Part shown: piece after piece, positions 7,215 through 16,703 of the stretch
Layout: every line of letters starts with the position of its first letter
How positions within the stretch are numbered: position 1 is the first letter of the stretch
Assembly (NCBI GenBank): GCA_020832285.1
Contig: JAFIFB010000120.1
Coordinates: 124,001-188,000 of the forward strand
Direction: 5' to 3'
DNA: 64,000 bases
DNA from: Balneolaceae bacterium
GTDB taxonomy: Bacteria; Bacteroidota; Rhodothermia; Balneolales; Balneolaceae
Notes under the pieces: generated by a model
Told to the model about the DNA's origin: nothing
The model's input: only the letters and a program-made list of their open reading frames with translations
Database searches by the model: none
Made by a program: the position numbers and the translations under genes

Positions 7215-8921
7215 TTAATTTCTCATTTCGCTGCGCTCGATCAGTTCTCGGGCACTGCTGAGGGCAGAGGCGGTAATTTGTTCACCGCTCATTAATGCAG
7301 CAACTTCACGAATATGTTCTTCTTCCGAAAGCGGTTCAATTCGTGTTGTCGTGCGTTCACCATCGTCGGATTTCTGAACGCGGTAGTGGCGGTGAGCCTG
7401 ACTTGCAATCTGCGGCTGATGGGTGATTGCCACAATCTGGCAATATTCGGAGAGTTTGCGCATTTCACGGCCTACTTTTTCTGAAATCTGTCCGCTGATG
7501 CCGCTGTCGATCTCATCAAAAATCATTACCGGCAGGTGGTGCTCTTTGGCAAGAATCGATTTCAGTGAAAGCATCACCCGGCTGATCTCTCCGCCCGATG
7601 CAATTTTAGCAAGTGGTTTGGGCTCTTCACCTTTATTGGTAGAGATAAAAAAGCGCAGATCATCGCAGCCATCTTCAAGGCACTCTATGGGTTGTCCGTC
7701 GATCTCAATCCATCCATTTGTGGTTACGCGCCAGGCCACATCCACCTCAAACCGGCCGTTGGGGATTCCCAGGTTCTTAAGAGCAGTTACAATATCGGCA
7801 GAAAGAGTCCGCCCCGTTGAAATTCTCTTATCGTGAAGTGCAATCGCTTTTTCCTTCAGCTGTTCAGCTTGTGTCGATATTTTATTTTCAATTCGCTCGA
7901 TTTCAAGGTCAAAATTTTCGGCAACGTTCAGCTCTGTTTTGATTTCGTTAAAGTAGCTGATCAGCTCAGGAATGTCCCGCCGGTACTTTTTCTGTAGCCG
8001 GTTTAGTTCGGCCTGCCGCTGCCTGAGTGTTTCAAGGCGATCAGGATTAAACTCAATCCGGTTGCGATAGCGCTCGGCAAAATGGATGGTTTCCTGAATG
8101 CTGATGCGTGCGGTGGTCACTTCCTGCAGGTACGATTCAAACTCCGGCTCAATTCGTGCCATATCTTCAAGGTGCAGCTTGATGGTGTTGAGCATATCCA
8201 TCAAACTGATTTCATCACCGTTACCAATTTCAGTAATGGCTGCTGCTTTTTGATCCAGATCTTCGGCGTTGTCGAGAAGGTTCATTTCGGCATTCAGTTC
8301 ATCTTCTTCATCGGCATTCAGTCCGGCAGTTTCAAGTTCTTTTACCTGGAACTGGTAGAGTTCGGTTTTTTCTTTTAGTTCGCGTTCCCGGTTTTTCAGT
8401 GTACGAAGCTCTTTTTGAAGGCTGCGCATCTTTTCAAATTCTTCGCGGTAAGCGTTAAGCACAGGTTTTACAGTGTCGAATTGATCGATTACAGCGAGGT
8501 GGTTTTCATCCTTGAGCAGAAGCTGGTGGTCATGCTGACCGTGAAGGTCCACAAGCTGATCACCCACCTGTTTAAGTACGGAAATGTTCACCGGTGTATC
8601 ATTGATGAAGGCCCGGCTCCCGGTCTGGCGGATCTCCCGGCGAAGGATCATCTCCTCACTGAAATCCACTGCACTTTCTTCTAAAAACATTTTGAGCCAT
8701 TCATTTTTGCCGACCATTATGGTTGCTTCGGCGATCGCTTTATCAGCTCCCTGGCGTATGACTTCTGTGTCTGCCCGTTCACCCAATATCATGTTCAGTG
8801 CTCCGATGATAATCGATTTACCCGCACCGGTCTGACCGGTGAGTACATTCAGGCCGTGTTCGAACTGCACGTCCAGTTCATCAATCAGTGCAAAATCTTT
8901 GATGTAGAGAGATTTGATCAT
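7215..8921 (-). CDS. recN: DNA repair protein RecN
   Basis: A 568-residue SMC-like ATPase of recombination repair, near the usual RecN length. The N-terminus is typical (MIKSLYIKDFALIDELDVQF), Walker A is GQTGAGKS at about 31-38, two long coiled-coil arms span about 150-370, the ABC signature is ASGGEISRVML and Walker B is MIFDEIDSGISG near 480-490, followed by the AITHQPQIASQA switch. RecN tethers DNA ends at double-strand breaks. It appears to be the first gene of a short leftward unit with the rhodanese. Confidence 0.97.
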   Translation of the reverse strand: MIKSLYIKDFALIDELDVQFEHGLNVLTGQTGAGKSIIIGALNMILGERADTEVIRQGADKAIAEATIMVGKNEWLKMFLEESAVDFSEEMILRREIRQTGSRAFINDTPVNISVLKQVGDQLVDLHGQHDHQLLLKDENHLAVIDQFDTVKPVLNAYREEFEKMRSLQKELRTLKNRERELKEKTELYQFQVKELETAGLNADEEDELNAEMNLLDNAEDLDQKAAAITEIGNGDEISLMDMLNTIKLHLEDMARIEPEFESYLQEVTTARISIQETIHFAERYRNRIEFNPDRLETLRQRQAELNRLQKKYRRDIPELISYFNEIKTELNVAENFDLEIERIENKISTQAEQLKEKAIALHDKRISTGRTLSADIVTALKNLGIPNGRFEVDVAWRVTTNGWIEIDGQPIECLEDGCDDLRFFISTNKGEEPKPLAKIASGGEISRVMLSLKSILAKEHHLPVMIFDEIDSGISGQISEKVGREMRKLSEYCQIVAITHQPQIASQAHRHYRVQKSDDGERTTTRIEPLSEEEHIREVAALMSGEQITASALSSARELIERSEMRN

Positions 8922-9281
8922 TCGTTCAGCAGGTTGTTTGATTTTGTTTGAAAATAGCGATCTCGAGATGAAGAATCATGGGTGAATTTTTGTTCCGGTG
9001 TTATACCATTTCTCTTTCTCGCAGATTATCGCTGAGTTCGGCACAGATTTACGCAGAAAAACTGCAAGAAAAAATGATCGTAAACCACTCAAGAGGGGAC
9101 TGCAGGGGCTATAATATACATTTGCCCACAACAATTTCCGTAAAATCTCTGAAATTATATTCAAACTACGGTGTTCTCACAAAAATCCGATTACTCCTTA
9201 ATGAGTATGGTTCGCTGTAAAGTTTCCGGGTGAAAAATCAGGCTTAAAAGCCCAGGGAACGGGTCGGCGTCACGGTGTGCA
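8922..9281. other. 360-bp intergenic region upstream of recN
   Basis: No supported gene. It must hold the recN promoter and the 3' end of the pyr operon. Around 9019-9060 there is a CGCAGAT-rich imperfect inverted/direct arrangement (CGCAGATTATCGCTG, then GCACAGATTTACGCAG) that resembles the short repeats often scattered in Bacteroidota intergenic DNA. No LexA-type box was identified. Confidence 0.4.
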
Positions 9282-10235
9282 TTAGATTCTGGTTCCCCCG
9301 CTCAGGAGATAAAGTACTGCCATTCGTACGGCAAGGCCATTGGTTACCTGGTTCAGAATTACGGCGCGGTTGCTGTCGGCCACATCGCTCTCCAGCTCCA
9401 CACCACGATTGATAGGGCCGGGATGCATGATCGTAAAATCTGGATATTTTTCAAGGTGAGCCATTTTTATGCCAAAAAGCTCATGGTACTCCCGCAGGCT
9501 GGGAAACTGATCGGTTACGGCACCCATCCGTTCCATCTGAATTCGCAGTGCCATTGCCACATCACACCAGGCGAGGGTTTCTTCAAGATGGTAGCTGACA
9601 TTTACACCCAGTGTTTCTACGAACGCAGGCATCAGTGATTTGGGGCCGCAAATTGTGACTTCAGCTCCCAGTTTGATCAGCCCGACAATGTTGGAACGAA
9701 CCACCCGGCTGTGGCTGATGTCTCCGATGATAGCAATTTTTTTACCTTTCAAATCAGGATAAATCTGCTGCATGGTGAACATATCGAGCAGGGCCTGGGT
9801 AGGGTGTTCATGCGCACCATCTCCAGCATTAATGATGGCGGCATCCACACATCGTGTTAGAAAATGAGGAACACCGGGGCTTTCATGTCGAACTACCACC
9901 ATATCGATTTTCATCGAACTGATGTTACGGATCGTATCTTTCAGCGATTCACCCTTCCGTGTGCTGGAGGTGCCGGCAGAAAAATTCACCACATCTGCAC
10001 CCATTCGTTTTTGGGCCAGTTCAAACGAGAGGCGTGTTCGGGTGCTGTTTTCATAAAATAGGTTCACGATCGTCTTATCGCGAAGAGTAGGTACTTTGGG
10101 AACGGGACGGTCCAGGACTTCACGGAAGGTCTTGGCCTGTTCCAGAACAAAACGGATGTCATCGGCAGAATAGTTAAAAAGTCCCAGCAGGTGTTTTTGA
10201 TTGAAATTGTAATCTATTAACTGCTGATCAGGCAT
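9282..10235 (-). CDS. pyrB: Aspartate carbamoyltransferase catalytic subunit
   Basis: A 317-residue enzyme for the first committed step of pyrimidine synthesis, joining carbamoyl phosphate and aspartate to N-carbamoyl-aspartate in the cytoplasm. The carbamoyl-phosphate loop STRTRLSFELA, the SSTRKGESLKDTIRN loop, HPTQALLDMFT and the aspartate-site HPGPINRG are all present. Its start overlaps the end of pyrR by 8 bp, so the two are translationally coupled. No regulatory subunit gene is adjacent, as is common for the short unregulated class of the enzyme. Confidence 0.97.
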   Translation of the reverse strand: MPDQQLIDYNFNQKHLLGLFNYSADDIRFVLEQAKTFREVLDRPVPKVPTLRDKTIVNLFYENSTRTRLSFELAQKRMGADVVNFSAGTSSTRKGESLKDTIRNISSMKIDMVVVRHESPGVPHFLTRCVDAAIINAGDGAHEHPTQALLDMFTMQQIYPDLKGKKIAIIGDISHSRVVRSNIVGLIKLGAEVTICGPKSLMPAFVETLGVNVSYHLEETLAWCDVAMALRIQMERMGAVTDQFPSLREYHELFGIKMAHLEKYPDFTIMHPGPINRGVELESDVADSNRAVILNQVTNGLAVRMAVLYLLSGGTRI

Positions 10236-10758
10236 CGGCCCTCCTTCCTTTTACGATGTAAACAGCATCTTCGCCGTCCAGTTCTTTTACCTTTACCATC
10301 ACTTCTTCATCGGCATGGGTGGGAACCGTGAGGCCAATATAATCGGCGCCGATGGGCAATTCCCTGTGGCCCCGGTCAATCATACAGCAAAACCGGATAG
10401 TTCGCGGCCGGCCGTAGGCCATCAGTGCATCCATTGCCGAGCGAACCGTACGTCCGGTGTAGAGCACATCATCTACCAGAATTACATCACGGTTGTAAAG
10501 GTCGAAGGGGATTTCAGTGACTTTGACCTCGGGCATTTTCAATTTAGAGCGGAAATCATCACGATAAAAAGTAACATCGAGAGCACCAAAGTCGGGGCGC
10601 ACGTTGATTTTTTTTTCGATGATCTGTGTTATTCTGCGGCCCATATATACACCGCGTGTCTGCATACCGATAATTGCCGGTTCGGAAGGATCGTCGTATG
10701 GCTCAAGAAACTGATGAGCAAACCGCAGATAGGTGCGGTTAAGATCCTCTTCCGTCAT
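10228..10758 (-). CDS. pyrR: Bifunctional pyr operon regulator / uracil phosphoribosyltransferase
   Basis: I choose the ATG at 10756-10758 (MTEEDLNRTYLRFAHQFLE), which gives 176 residues, the normal PyrR size; the 32 residues of the longer frame to 10854 lack family character and would overlap the divergent transporter's leader. The PRPP loop VILVDDVLYTGRTVRSA, the MQTRGVYMGRR substrate loop and the C-terminal RGHRELPIGADYIG match PyrR. In other bacteria PyrR binds an anti-antiterminator hairpin in pyr mRNA or acts as a weak uracil phosphoribosyltransferase. I did not find a convincing attenuator hairpin in the short leader, so the regulatory role is inferred from family and position before pyrB. 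Confidence 0.92.
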   Translation of the reverse strand: MTEEDLNRTYLRFAHQFLEPYDDPSEPAIIGMQTRGVYMGRRITQIIEKKINVRPDFGALDVTFYRDDFRSKLKMPEVKVTEIPFDLYNRDVILVDDVLYTGRTVRSAMDALMAYGRPRTIRFCCMIDRGHRELPIGADYIGLTVPTHADEEVMVKVKELDGEDAVYIVKGRRADA

Positions 10759-10893
10759 GATTTTGGCTTGTTCCAAAGATACCTCGGAGTAATTTTTATA
10801 TACAAAATTAGGAATTGCCAGATTGGAAAACAATTGAAATGAATATTCGTACATTTGGGGCTGAACAAAACCTGCTTGAAACTTCGTTTTTCT

Positions 10894-12066
10894 ATGTCAC
10901 CCGAACAAAACCAGAAAGTAGTACTTCTTTTGGTGATTATACTTATTTCTCTCAATCTGCGTCCTGCTATTACCGGGGTAGGGCCGCTGATTGGTGAAAT
11001 CCGCCTGGACACCGGACTCTCCAATTCCGTAATCGGACTTCTGACCACCCTTCCTGTTCTTGCATTTGGCTTTTTTTCAGTGCTTACACCGCTCTTTACA
11101 AGAAGATGGGGTACGGAAGGCACAATGGCATTCGCTCTCTTTATACTAAGCGCCGGAATTTTATTACGGGTTATACCGCTGAATTCTGCACTTTTTTTGG
11201 GAACGGCTATTCTTGGAGTGGGGATCGCCCTTGGTAATGTTATGCTGCCGGGAATTGTAAAAAAACAGTTTCCGCAGCGGGCTGGCTGGCTAACCGGTGT
11301 TTATACAGCCATGCTGGGAGTGGGTGCAACAGTGGCATCGGGTATCAGTGTGCCGCTGTCTGAAGGTGCAGGTTTTGGCTGGCGGTGGGCACTGGGAGTC
11401 TGGGCAATTCTCTCGATATTTGCTTTCATTGCCTGGCTTCCGCAGATGAAGGTGAATATGCCTGTAGTGAACCGAAAAAGTTTTAAAGAAGCTTTGACTC
11501 AACTCGGGAGGTCGAAACTGGCCTGGATGGTAGCCGTATTTGTGGGATTGCAATCCCTCACATTTTACACGCTTACAACGTGGCTGCCCGAGATTTTGAT
11601 TGACCGTGGGATGAGCTCATCAAACGCCGGATGGATGCTGGCCCTGAAACAGGGTGTGGGAGTGTTGGGTTCTTTTATTTTTCCCGGCTGGGCCGCAAAA
11701 ATGGATCGTCAGCGGTTTTTAGTGGTTTTAATTGTGGCGTTTGAACTGATCGGGCTGCTCGGCCTGATGTTTGCTCCTATATCGTGGGTGGTGGTTTGGG
11801 TGTCCATTTTGGGATTCTGTCTTGGCGGAAGTTTTGGGCTGGCGTTATTGTTCATCATTTTGAGAAGCCGGGATACAGAATCGGCCAACGAGCTTTCGGG
11901 TATGTCGCAATCCATCGGGTATACCATTGGCGCAACAGGCCCGATTCTTTTCGGTGCGCTGTTTGATTTCGCGGGTAACTGGCTGATACCTCTTGGGTTT
12001 CTGTTTTTAATAGCAGTTATTAAGCTCTGGTGTGGCTGGATTGCGGGCAATGACAAAATTGTTTGA
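10894..12066 (+). CDS. CynX/NimT-like MFS transporter
   Basis: The ATG at 10894 (MSPEQNQKVVLLL) gives a 390-residue, about 12-helix major facilitator; the frame upstream to a TTG at 10855 adds 13 non-family residues. The first helix carries the subfamily motif SLNLRPAITGVGPLIGEI, and the inter-helix loop has FFSVLTPLFTRRWGTE. CynX (cyanate-associated) and NimT/YeaN (2-nitroimidazole export) are the named relatives; the substrate is not predictable. It diverges from pyrR with about 135 bp between the two starts, so the promoters probably face each other there. Confidence 0.88.
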   Translation: MSPEQNQKVVLLLVIILISLNLRPAITGVGPLIGEIRLDTGLSNSVIGLLTTLPVLAFGFFSVLTPLFTRRWGTEGTMAFALFILSAGILLRVIPLNSALFLGTAILGVGIALGNVMLPGIVKKQFPQRAGWLTGVYTAMLGVGATVASGISVPLSEGAGFGWRWALGVWAILSIFAFIAWLPQMKVNMPVVNRKSFKEALTQLGRSKLAWMVAVFVGLQSLTFYTLTTWLPEILIDRGMSSSNAGWMLALKQGVGVLGSFIFPGWAAKMDRQRFLVVLIVAFELIGLLGLMFAPISWVVVWVSILGFCLGGSFGLALLFIILRSRDTESANELSGMSQSIGYTIGATGPILFGALFDFAGNWLIPLGFLFLIAVIKLWCGWIAGNDKIV

Positions 12067-12349
12067 CGAAAGGTTTCCAGTAAGATGCATTTCTTTGCGA
12101 ATAGCAGATTTTTTCTATGGGATCCGGCTGAATATTTTGAGGTTTTACAAAATATTGGGCGCAGCCAACCGCGTGTTCAGTTGATTTAAGAAACCACAGT
12201 TGACTTCAGGCCGTGAACCCGGCACCGTGAATGAAAAAACAGTCAACGATTCCCCTTCACCAACTGTTCTACCAAAGCAAACCTCTTGAAAACAGGCGAT
12301 TTTGCCAGTGTTTTTATGTATCTTTCAGGATTTGCAAGGAAACAAAATT

Positions 12350-15172
12350 ATGTCAAAAACCGACACCTCTGCTACAGAGAAAATTTCTAAAAACGGTACA
12401 TCCACATCTGACCGCCCGATCATTGTAAAAGGGGCAAGGGTACACAACCTGAAGAATATCGATGTTGAAATTCCACGTAACAAACTGACGGTGATAACCG
12501 GTGTATCCGGGTCAGGTAAATCGAGCCTCGCATTTGATACGATCTATGCAGAAGGCCAGCGGCGGTATGTGGAGAGCCTTTCGAGTTATGCCCGGCAGTT
12601 TCTGGAACGAATGGATAAACCCGATGTGGATTTCATGCAGGGAATCTCCCCGGCGATGGCCATTCAGCAGAAAACCACCAGCAGTAACCCGCGCTCAACT
12701 GTGGGTACATCCACCGAAATTTACGATTACGTGCGGCTGCTGTTTGCACGGATCGGAAAAACCATATCGCCGGTGACGGGTAAAGTGGTGCAAAAAGATA
12801 CGCCTGAAACGATTATCCGTGAACTTTTCGGTGAATTTGATGAGAAAACAAAGTTTTACGTGCTTTTTCCCTATGAATTGAGAGAGGGACGGAAGCAGGA
12901 AGAGCAGTTTGCCGTGCTGAAGGAGAAAGGGCTTACCCGGCTGCTTCATGTGGAAGATGAAACCCTTACCGATCTCACACGGGATGAAGTGGACCCGGCA
13001 TCCATCAAACCGGAAACCCATCGTGTGCTGGTAGACCGCCTGGCCATTAAAAAAGATGATGCCGCACGCAGCCGAATTGCCGAATCACTGGAAACGGCTT
13101 TTCGTGAGGGTAACGGACGATGTTCCATCAAAATAAGAAATGGTAAAGAGCTGAATTTCAGTGAACGGTTTGAGCGTGACGGTATCGAATTCTTGGAGCC
13201 CACACCACAAATGTTCTCCTTCAATAATCCGTTCGGAGCCTGTGATGCGTGTGAGGGATTCGGCAGGGTATCCGGTATTGAAGAGGACCTGGTGATCCCC
13301 GATCACGACAAAACGATCAGAGGCGGGGCCGTTGCTCCGTTTGACTCTCCCAAATTTGGAAAGTACCTTCGCGATTTTGTGCGTGTTGCCGCTGAGGAAA
13401 AAATCCCAATTGATGTGCCCTATCGTAATCTGAGTAAAGAGGCAAAACGGATTTTGTGGTACGGAAAAGGCGGCTATACAGGAATCCACGGATTTTTTGA
13501 GGATGTTAAAAGTCAGTTTTACAAAGTACACATGCGCGTACTCTATTCGCGCTACCGCGGATACAGCCGCTGCCCGGAATGCGAAGGATATCGTGCCCGT
13601 AAAGATGCACTCTATGTGAAAGTTGGAGGTCTGCACATCGGTGAAGTTACCGAGATGACTATTGGCCATGCACGAACTTTTTTTGATGAGCTTAAAGTAA
13701 CTGAGTTTGAAAAGTCGGTAGCAGGACAAATTCTGTTTGAGATTCGCAAACGCCTTAAATACCTGGATGAGGTTGGGCTCGATTATCTCACGCTCGACCG
13801 CCTCACGAACACCCTCAGCGGAGGAGAGTCGCAGCGCATCAGCCTGGCGAACTCTCTGGGCAGCTCTCTCATCGGCAGCTTGTATGTTCTGGATGAGCCA
13901 ACTATTGGCCTGCACCCTCGCGATAACGACCGCCTCATCAATATCCTGAAATCACTGCGCGACATTGGCAATACAGTACTGGTGGTTGAACACGATCCCG
14001 AAATGATCAAGGCAGCCGATAACATCATCGATATTGGCCCTTTTGCGGGGACCCATGGTGGCGAAGTGGTTTTTGCAGGCCCGTACGATGAGCTGATCCG
14101 GTCAAACACTCTTACCGGAAAATACATCAGCGGCAGGAAAGAGATTGCTATTCCCGAAAAACGGCGGAAGGGAAACGGTAAGTCGCTTCTGGTAGAAGGT
14201 GCCTCGGAGCACAATCTCAAAAACCTCGATGTGGAATTTCCGCTCGGAAAACTGGTGTGTGTAACGGGTGTATCCGGATCGGGTAAATCTACGCTGGTTC
14301 ACGACACACTGTTTGGAGCTATTCAGAAAAAACTGGGTACCTGGAAAGAGAAGGTGGGCCGGAATCGCGGTGTGAGCGGTATCCGGTATATTGAAGCCGT
14401 GGAGATGGTAGACCAAAGCCCGATCGGGCGCTCCACACGATCAAATCCCGCTACTTATACGAAAGCCTTTGACGGCATACGTGACCTGTTTTCGAAAACA
14501 CGGCAGTCCAAAATTATGGGCTACACACCCGGCCATTTCTCCTTTAATGTGCCAGGAGGGCGGTGCGAGGCGTGCCAGGGAGAAGGTGTTCAGAAAATTG
14601 AGATGCAGTTTATGGCCGATATCGAACTGGTTTGCGAGGAGTGTGGCGGCACACGGTTCAGAAAAGATATACTCCAGATTAAATATCGCGGGCAGAACAT
14701 CCACGATGTACTGGAAATGAACATAAGCGATGCAATTGAGTTTTTTGTGGATGAGAATTCCATCACCAACAAACTTCAGCCGATGGAAGATGTAGGGCTG
14801 GGCTACCTTCGGCTGGGGCAAAGTGCCACAACACTGTCGGGCGGGGAGGCTCAGCGTGTGAAATTGGCCAAGTTTTTATCGAAAACCAATACTGAAAAAA
14901 CGCTCTATTTTTTTGATGAACCAACCACTGGCCTCCATTTTGAGGATATTTCCAAATTGCTGAAATCGTTTAACGAACTGGTGGACAACGGCCATTCAGT
15001 CATTATTATCGAACACAATCTGGATGTGATCAAAGCGGCCGACTGGATTATAGATATAGGTCCTGAGGGCGGTTTTGGCGGGGGGCAAATTGTAGGCACC
15101 GGAACTCCGGAGGAGATTGCCGCCATCGAAGAGAGTCATACCGGCCGGTTTTTGAAAGAGATTTTTGATTAA
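12350..15172 (+). CDS. uvrA: Excinuclease ABC subunit A
   Basis: Starting at the ATG at 12350 (AGGA about 10 bases upstream) the protein has 940 residues, a standard UvrA length; the 16 extra residues of the longer frame are not family-like. Duplicated ABC ATPase halves: Walker A GVSGSGKSSLAF and GVSGSGKSTLVHD, signature LSGGESQRISLA and LSGGEAQRVKLA. Zinc-finger cysteines CDACEGFG, CPECEGY, CEACQGEG and CEECGGTR are intact. UvrA scans DNA for bulky lesions and loads UvrB in nucleotide excision repair. Its neighbours are unrelated and no SOS box was recognised in the upstream 280 bp. Confidence 0.98.
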   Translation: MSKTDTSATEKISKNGTSTSDRPIIVKGARVHNLKNIDVEIPRNKLTVITGVSGSGKSSLAFDTIYAEGQRRYVESLSSYARQFLERMDKPDVDFMQGISPAMAIQQKTTSSNPRSTVGTSTEIYDYVRLLFARIGKTISPVTGKVVQKDTPETIIRELFGEFDEKTKFYVLFPYELREGRKQEEQFAVLKEKGLTRLLHVEDETLTDLTRDEVDPASIKPETHRVLVDRLAIKKDDAARSRIAESLETAFREGNGRCSIKIRNGKELNFSERFERDGIEFLEPTPQMFSFNNPFGACDACEGFGRVSGIEEDLVIPDHDKTIRGGAVAPFDSPKFGKYLRDFVRVAAEEKIPIDVPYRNLSKEAKRILWYGKGGYTGIHGFFEDVKSQFYKVHMRVLYSRYRGYSRCPECEGYRARKDALYVKVGGLHIGEVTEMTIGHARTFFDELKVTEFEKSVAGQILFEIRKRLKYLDEVGLDYLTLDRLTNTLSGGESQRISLANSLGSSLIGSLYVLDEPTIGLHPRDNDRLINILKSLRDIGNTVLVVEHDPEMIKAADNIIDIGPFAGTHGGEVVFAGPYDELIRSNTLTGKYISGRKEIAIPEKRRKGNGKSLLVEGASEHNLKNLDVEFPLGKLVCVTGVSGSGKSTLVHDTLFGAIQKKLGTWKEKVGRNRGVSGIRYIEAVEMVDQSPIGRSTRSNPATYTKAFDGIRDLFSKTRQSKIMGYTPGHFSFNVPGGRCEACQGEGVQKIEMQFMADIELVCEECGGTRFRKDILQIKYRGQNIHDVLEMNISDAIEFFVDENSITNKLQPMEDVGLGYLRLGQSATTLSGGEAQRVKLAKFLSKTNTEKTLYFFDEPTTGLHFEDISKLLKSFNELVDNGHSVIIIEHNLDVIKAADWIIDIGPEGGFGGGQIVGTGTPEEIAAIEESHTGRFLKEIFD

Positions 15173-15382
15173 TGATAAGTTCAATGTCGGATCTTGGAAA
15201 CTCTCATAAAGGCTGTCATGGGTTGGAATAGAACTCACTTGTAATCTGAGGTCTTGAAAAACTTAAAGTAGAGGGGATATTTTGTGATTATGCAAAATCA
15301 GAATAAGACTGAAATATCTGGTAAAAAATGCAGATATTGACCCAACTGAAAACCGGATCATTTTGTGAATCTATTTATTGAT

Positions 15383-16513
15383 ATGAGGATTTTTAAAATC
15401 ATCGTCCTGACGGCTTTCCTTGTTTTTTGTTCGGGATTATCTATGCTTTATGCACAAGCTGAGCTTGATCGAATTTCTATTGCTGAACGGGCCGATGGAT
15501 TGGGATATGTGGTGCGATTTCATTTATCAGAGATGGTAGGTGCGTATAATTTGTCCCAGCCAGAAACAAATTTGGTTCAGATGGAGCTGCGTTCACCAGC
15601 TCTCAGGACTATTGACACGGTTCCGATTACCGAAACCGATTTTGTAATCGATTTTAACCTTACGACCCGTCCAAATACCATTCGGGCCAAGGTTCGTTTT
15701 GCGGAAGGTGTCTATTTAAAATCCAGTGCCTATCCTGATGTGAATGGCCGGGATCTGTTGCTCTCTCTTGAGTATGCAGACAGGTCTGAAGTTGAAGCAA
15801 TAGCAGCAGAATCTGTATCGCTTTTTCCGTTTGACCAACAACCGGAAGAAGCAGTAGCCGCGCGCCCGGCAGATGAACCGATTCAGATTGAAGAAATTGC
15901 ACCTGAACAGCCGCGGCAGCCGGTAGTATCAGCCGATAGGGATATAAACGTTTCAATCGGATTTATGACTGGTTTGAGTATGGCTGCGGTTTCCAGTAAC
16001 ACATTTTCTAAAGATTTCAGAGAAGGTATTGCCATTGGAATGGCGTTTGATATTCGGCTCCCGTACGAGTTACCCTATACCATTCAACCCGGCATTGAAA
16101 CCGGTGTTTATTACGCTCAAAAAGGCTTTGTAAATCCAAGGCCCGATTTTTTAAATGCTGAAACTGTTGAATTCGATTATATTGAGATTCCGGTAATGGG
16201 TAAATTCAGCTATGAGATTCTGGACTTTGTTTCTCCTTATTTACTCATCGGGCCATTCGCAGGTTTTATGATTAATGCAGAAAGAGTCGGGTCGGATGGC
16301 AGCAGAAATGATCTCGACGATCAAACCAACAATATGATTTTTGGAGGGCTGGCTGGAGCAGGTGTGGATGTGAATGTAATGAATACAATTCTTAGTGCAC
16401 AGATCAGAGGATCAATGGATTTCTCGAATGTTTTTAATAACGAGTTTGATAATGATCAGATTGGCCATTTTAAAAACCGTTATTTATCCGTTCTGATTGG
16501 GGTTCGGTTTTAG
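15383..16513 (+). CDS. Outer-membrane beta-barrel protein with N-terminal AMIN-like domain
   Basis: The ATG at 15383 gives a clean signal peptide (MRIFKIIVLTAFLVFCSGL, cleavage near YAQA); an in-frame GTG at 15365 is less likely. The mature protein of about 355 residues has two parts. Residues 25-125 are a beta-rich domain that recalls the AMIN fold (ELDRISIAERADGLGYVVRF), which would bind peptidoglycan or outer-membrane partners. An E/P-rich linker follows (about 150-175), then a C-terminal PorT/OMP_b-brl_2-like barrel (FDIRLPYELPYTIQPGIETG, terminal YLSVLIGVRF ending in phenylalanine). It probably sits in the outer membrane; the function is unknown, and the AMIN comparison is a low-certainty inference. 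Confidence 0.7.
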   Translation: MRIFKIIVLTAFLVFCSGLSMLYAQAELDRISIAERADGLGYVVRFHLSEMVGAYNLSQPETNLVQMELRSPALRTIDTVPITETDFVIDFNLTTRPNTIRAKVRFAEGVYLKSSAYPDVNGRDLLLSLEYADRSEVEAIAAESVSLFPFDQQPEEAVAARPADEPIQIEEIAPEQPRQPVVSADRDINVSIGFMTGLSMAAVSSNTFSKDFREGIAIGMAFDIRLPYELPYTIQPGIETGVYYAQKGFVNPRPDFLNAETVEFDYIEIPVMGKFSYEILDFVSPYLLIGPFAGFMINAERVGSDGSRNDLDDQTNNMIFGGLAGAGVDVNVMNTILSAQIRGSMDFSNVFNNEFDNDQIGHFKNRYLSVLIGVRF

Positions 16514-16703
16514 ATTAAAAAATCCTGTTTGTACAAAAGATTGAAAAGACTATTCACGGCCGATTATTTTGATTAATTATCGGGCGCAAAAACAGTTAAA
16601 CACAAGTAAAATAACTGTGAAAAATGTTTGCTGAAATGAGCGGCAGATGTTTTACTCTAATTACTTTTAACGATTTTGACCCAATACGGTGGCAGGTTTT
16701 TAA

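Noticed and set aside
10228-10854. PyrR starting at 10854
   Set aside because: The extra 32 residues are not family-like and would overlap the divergent transporter's leader; the ATG at 10756-10758 gives normal length.
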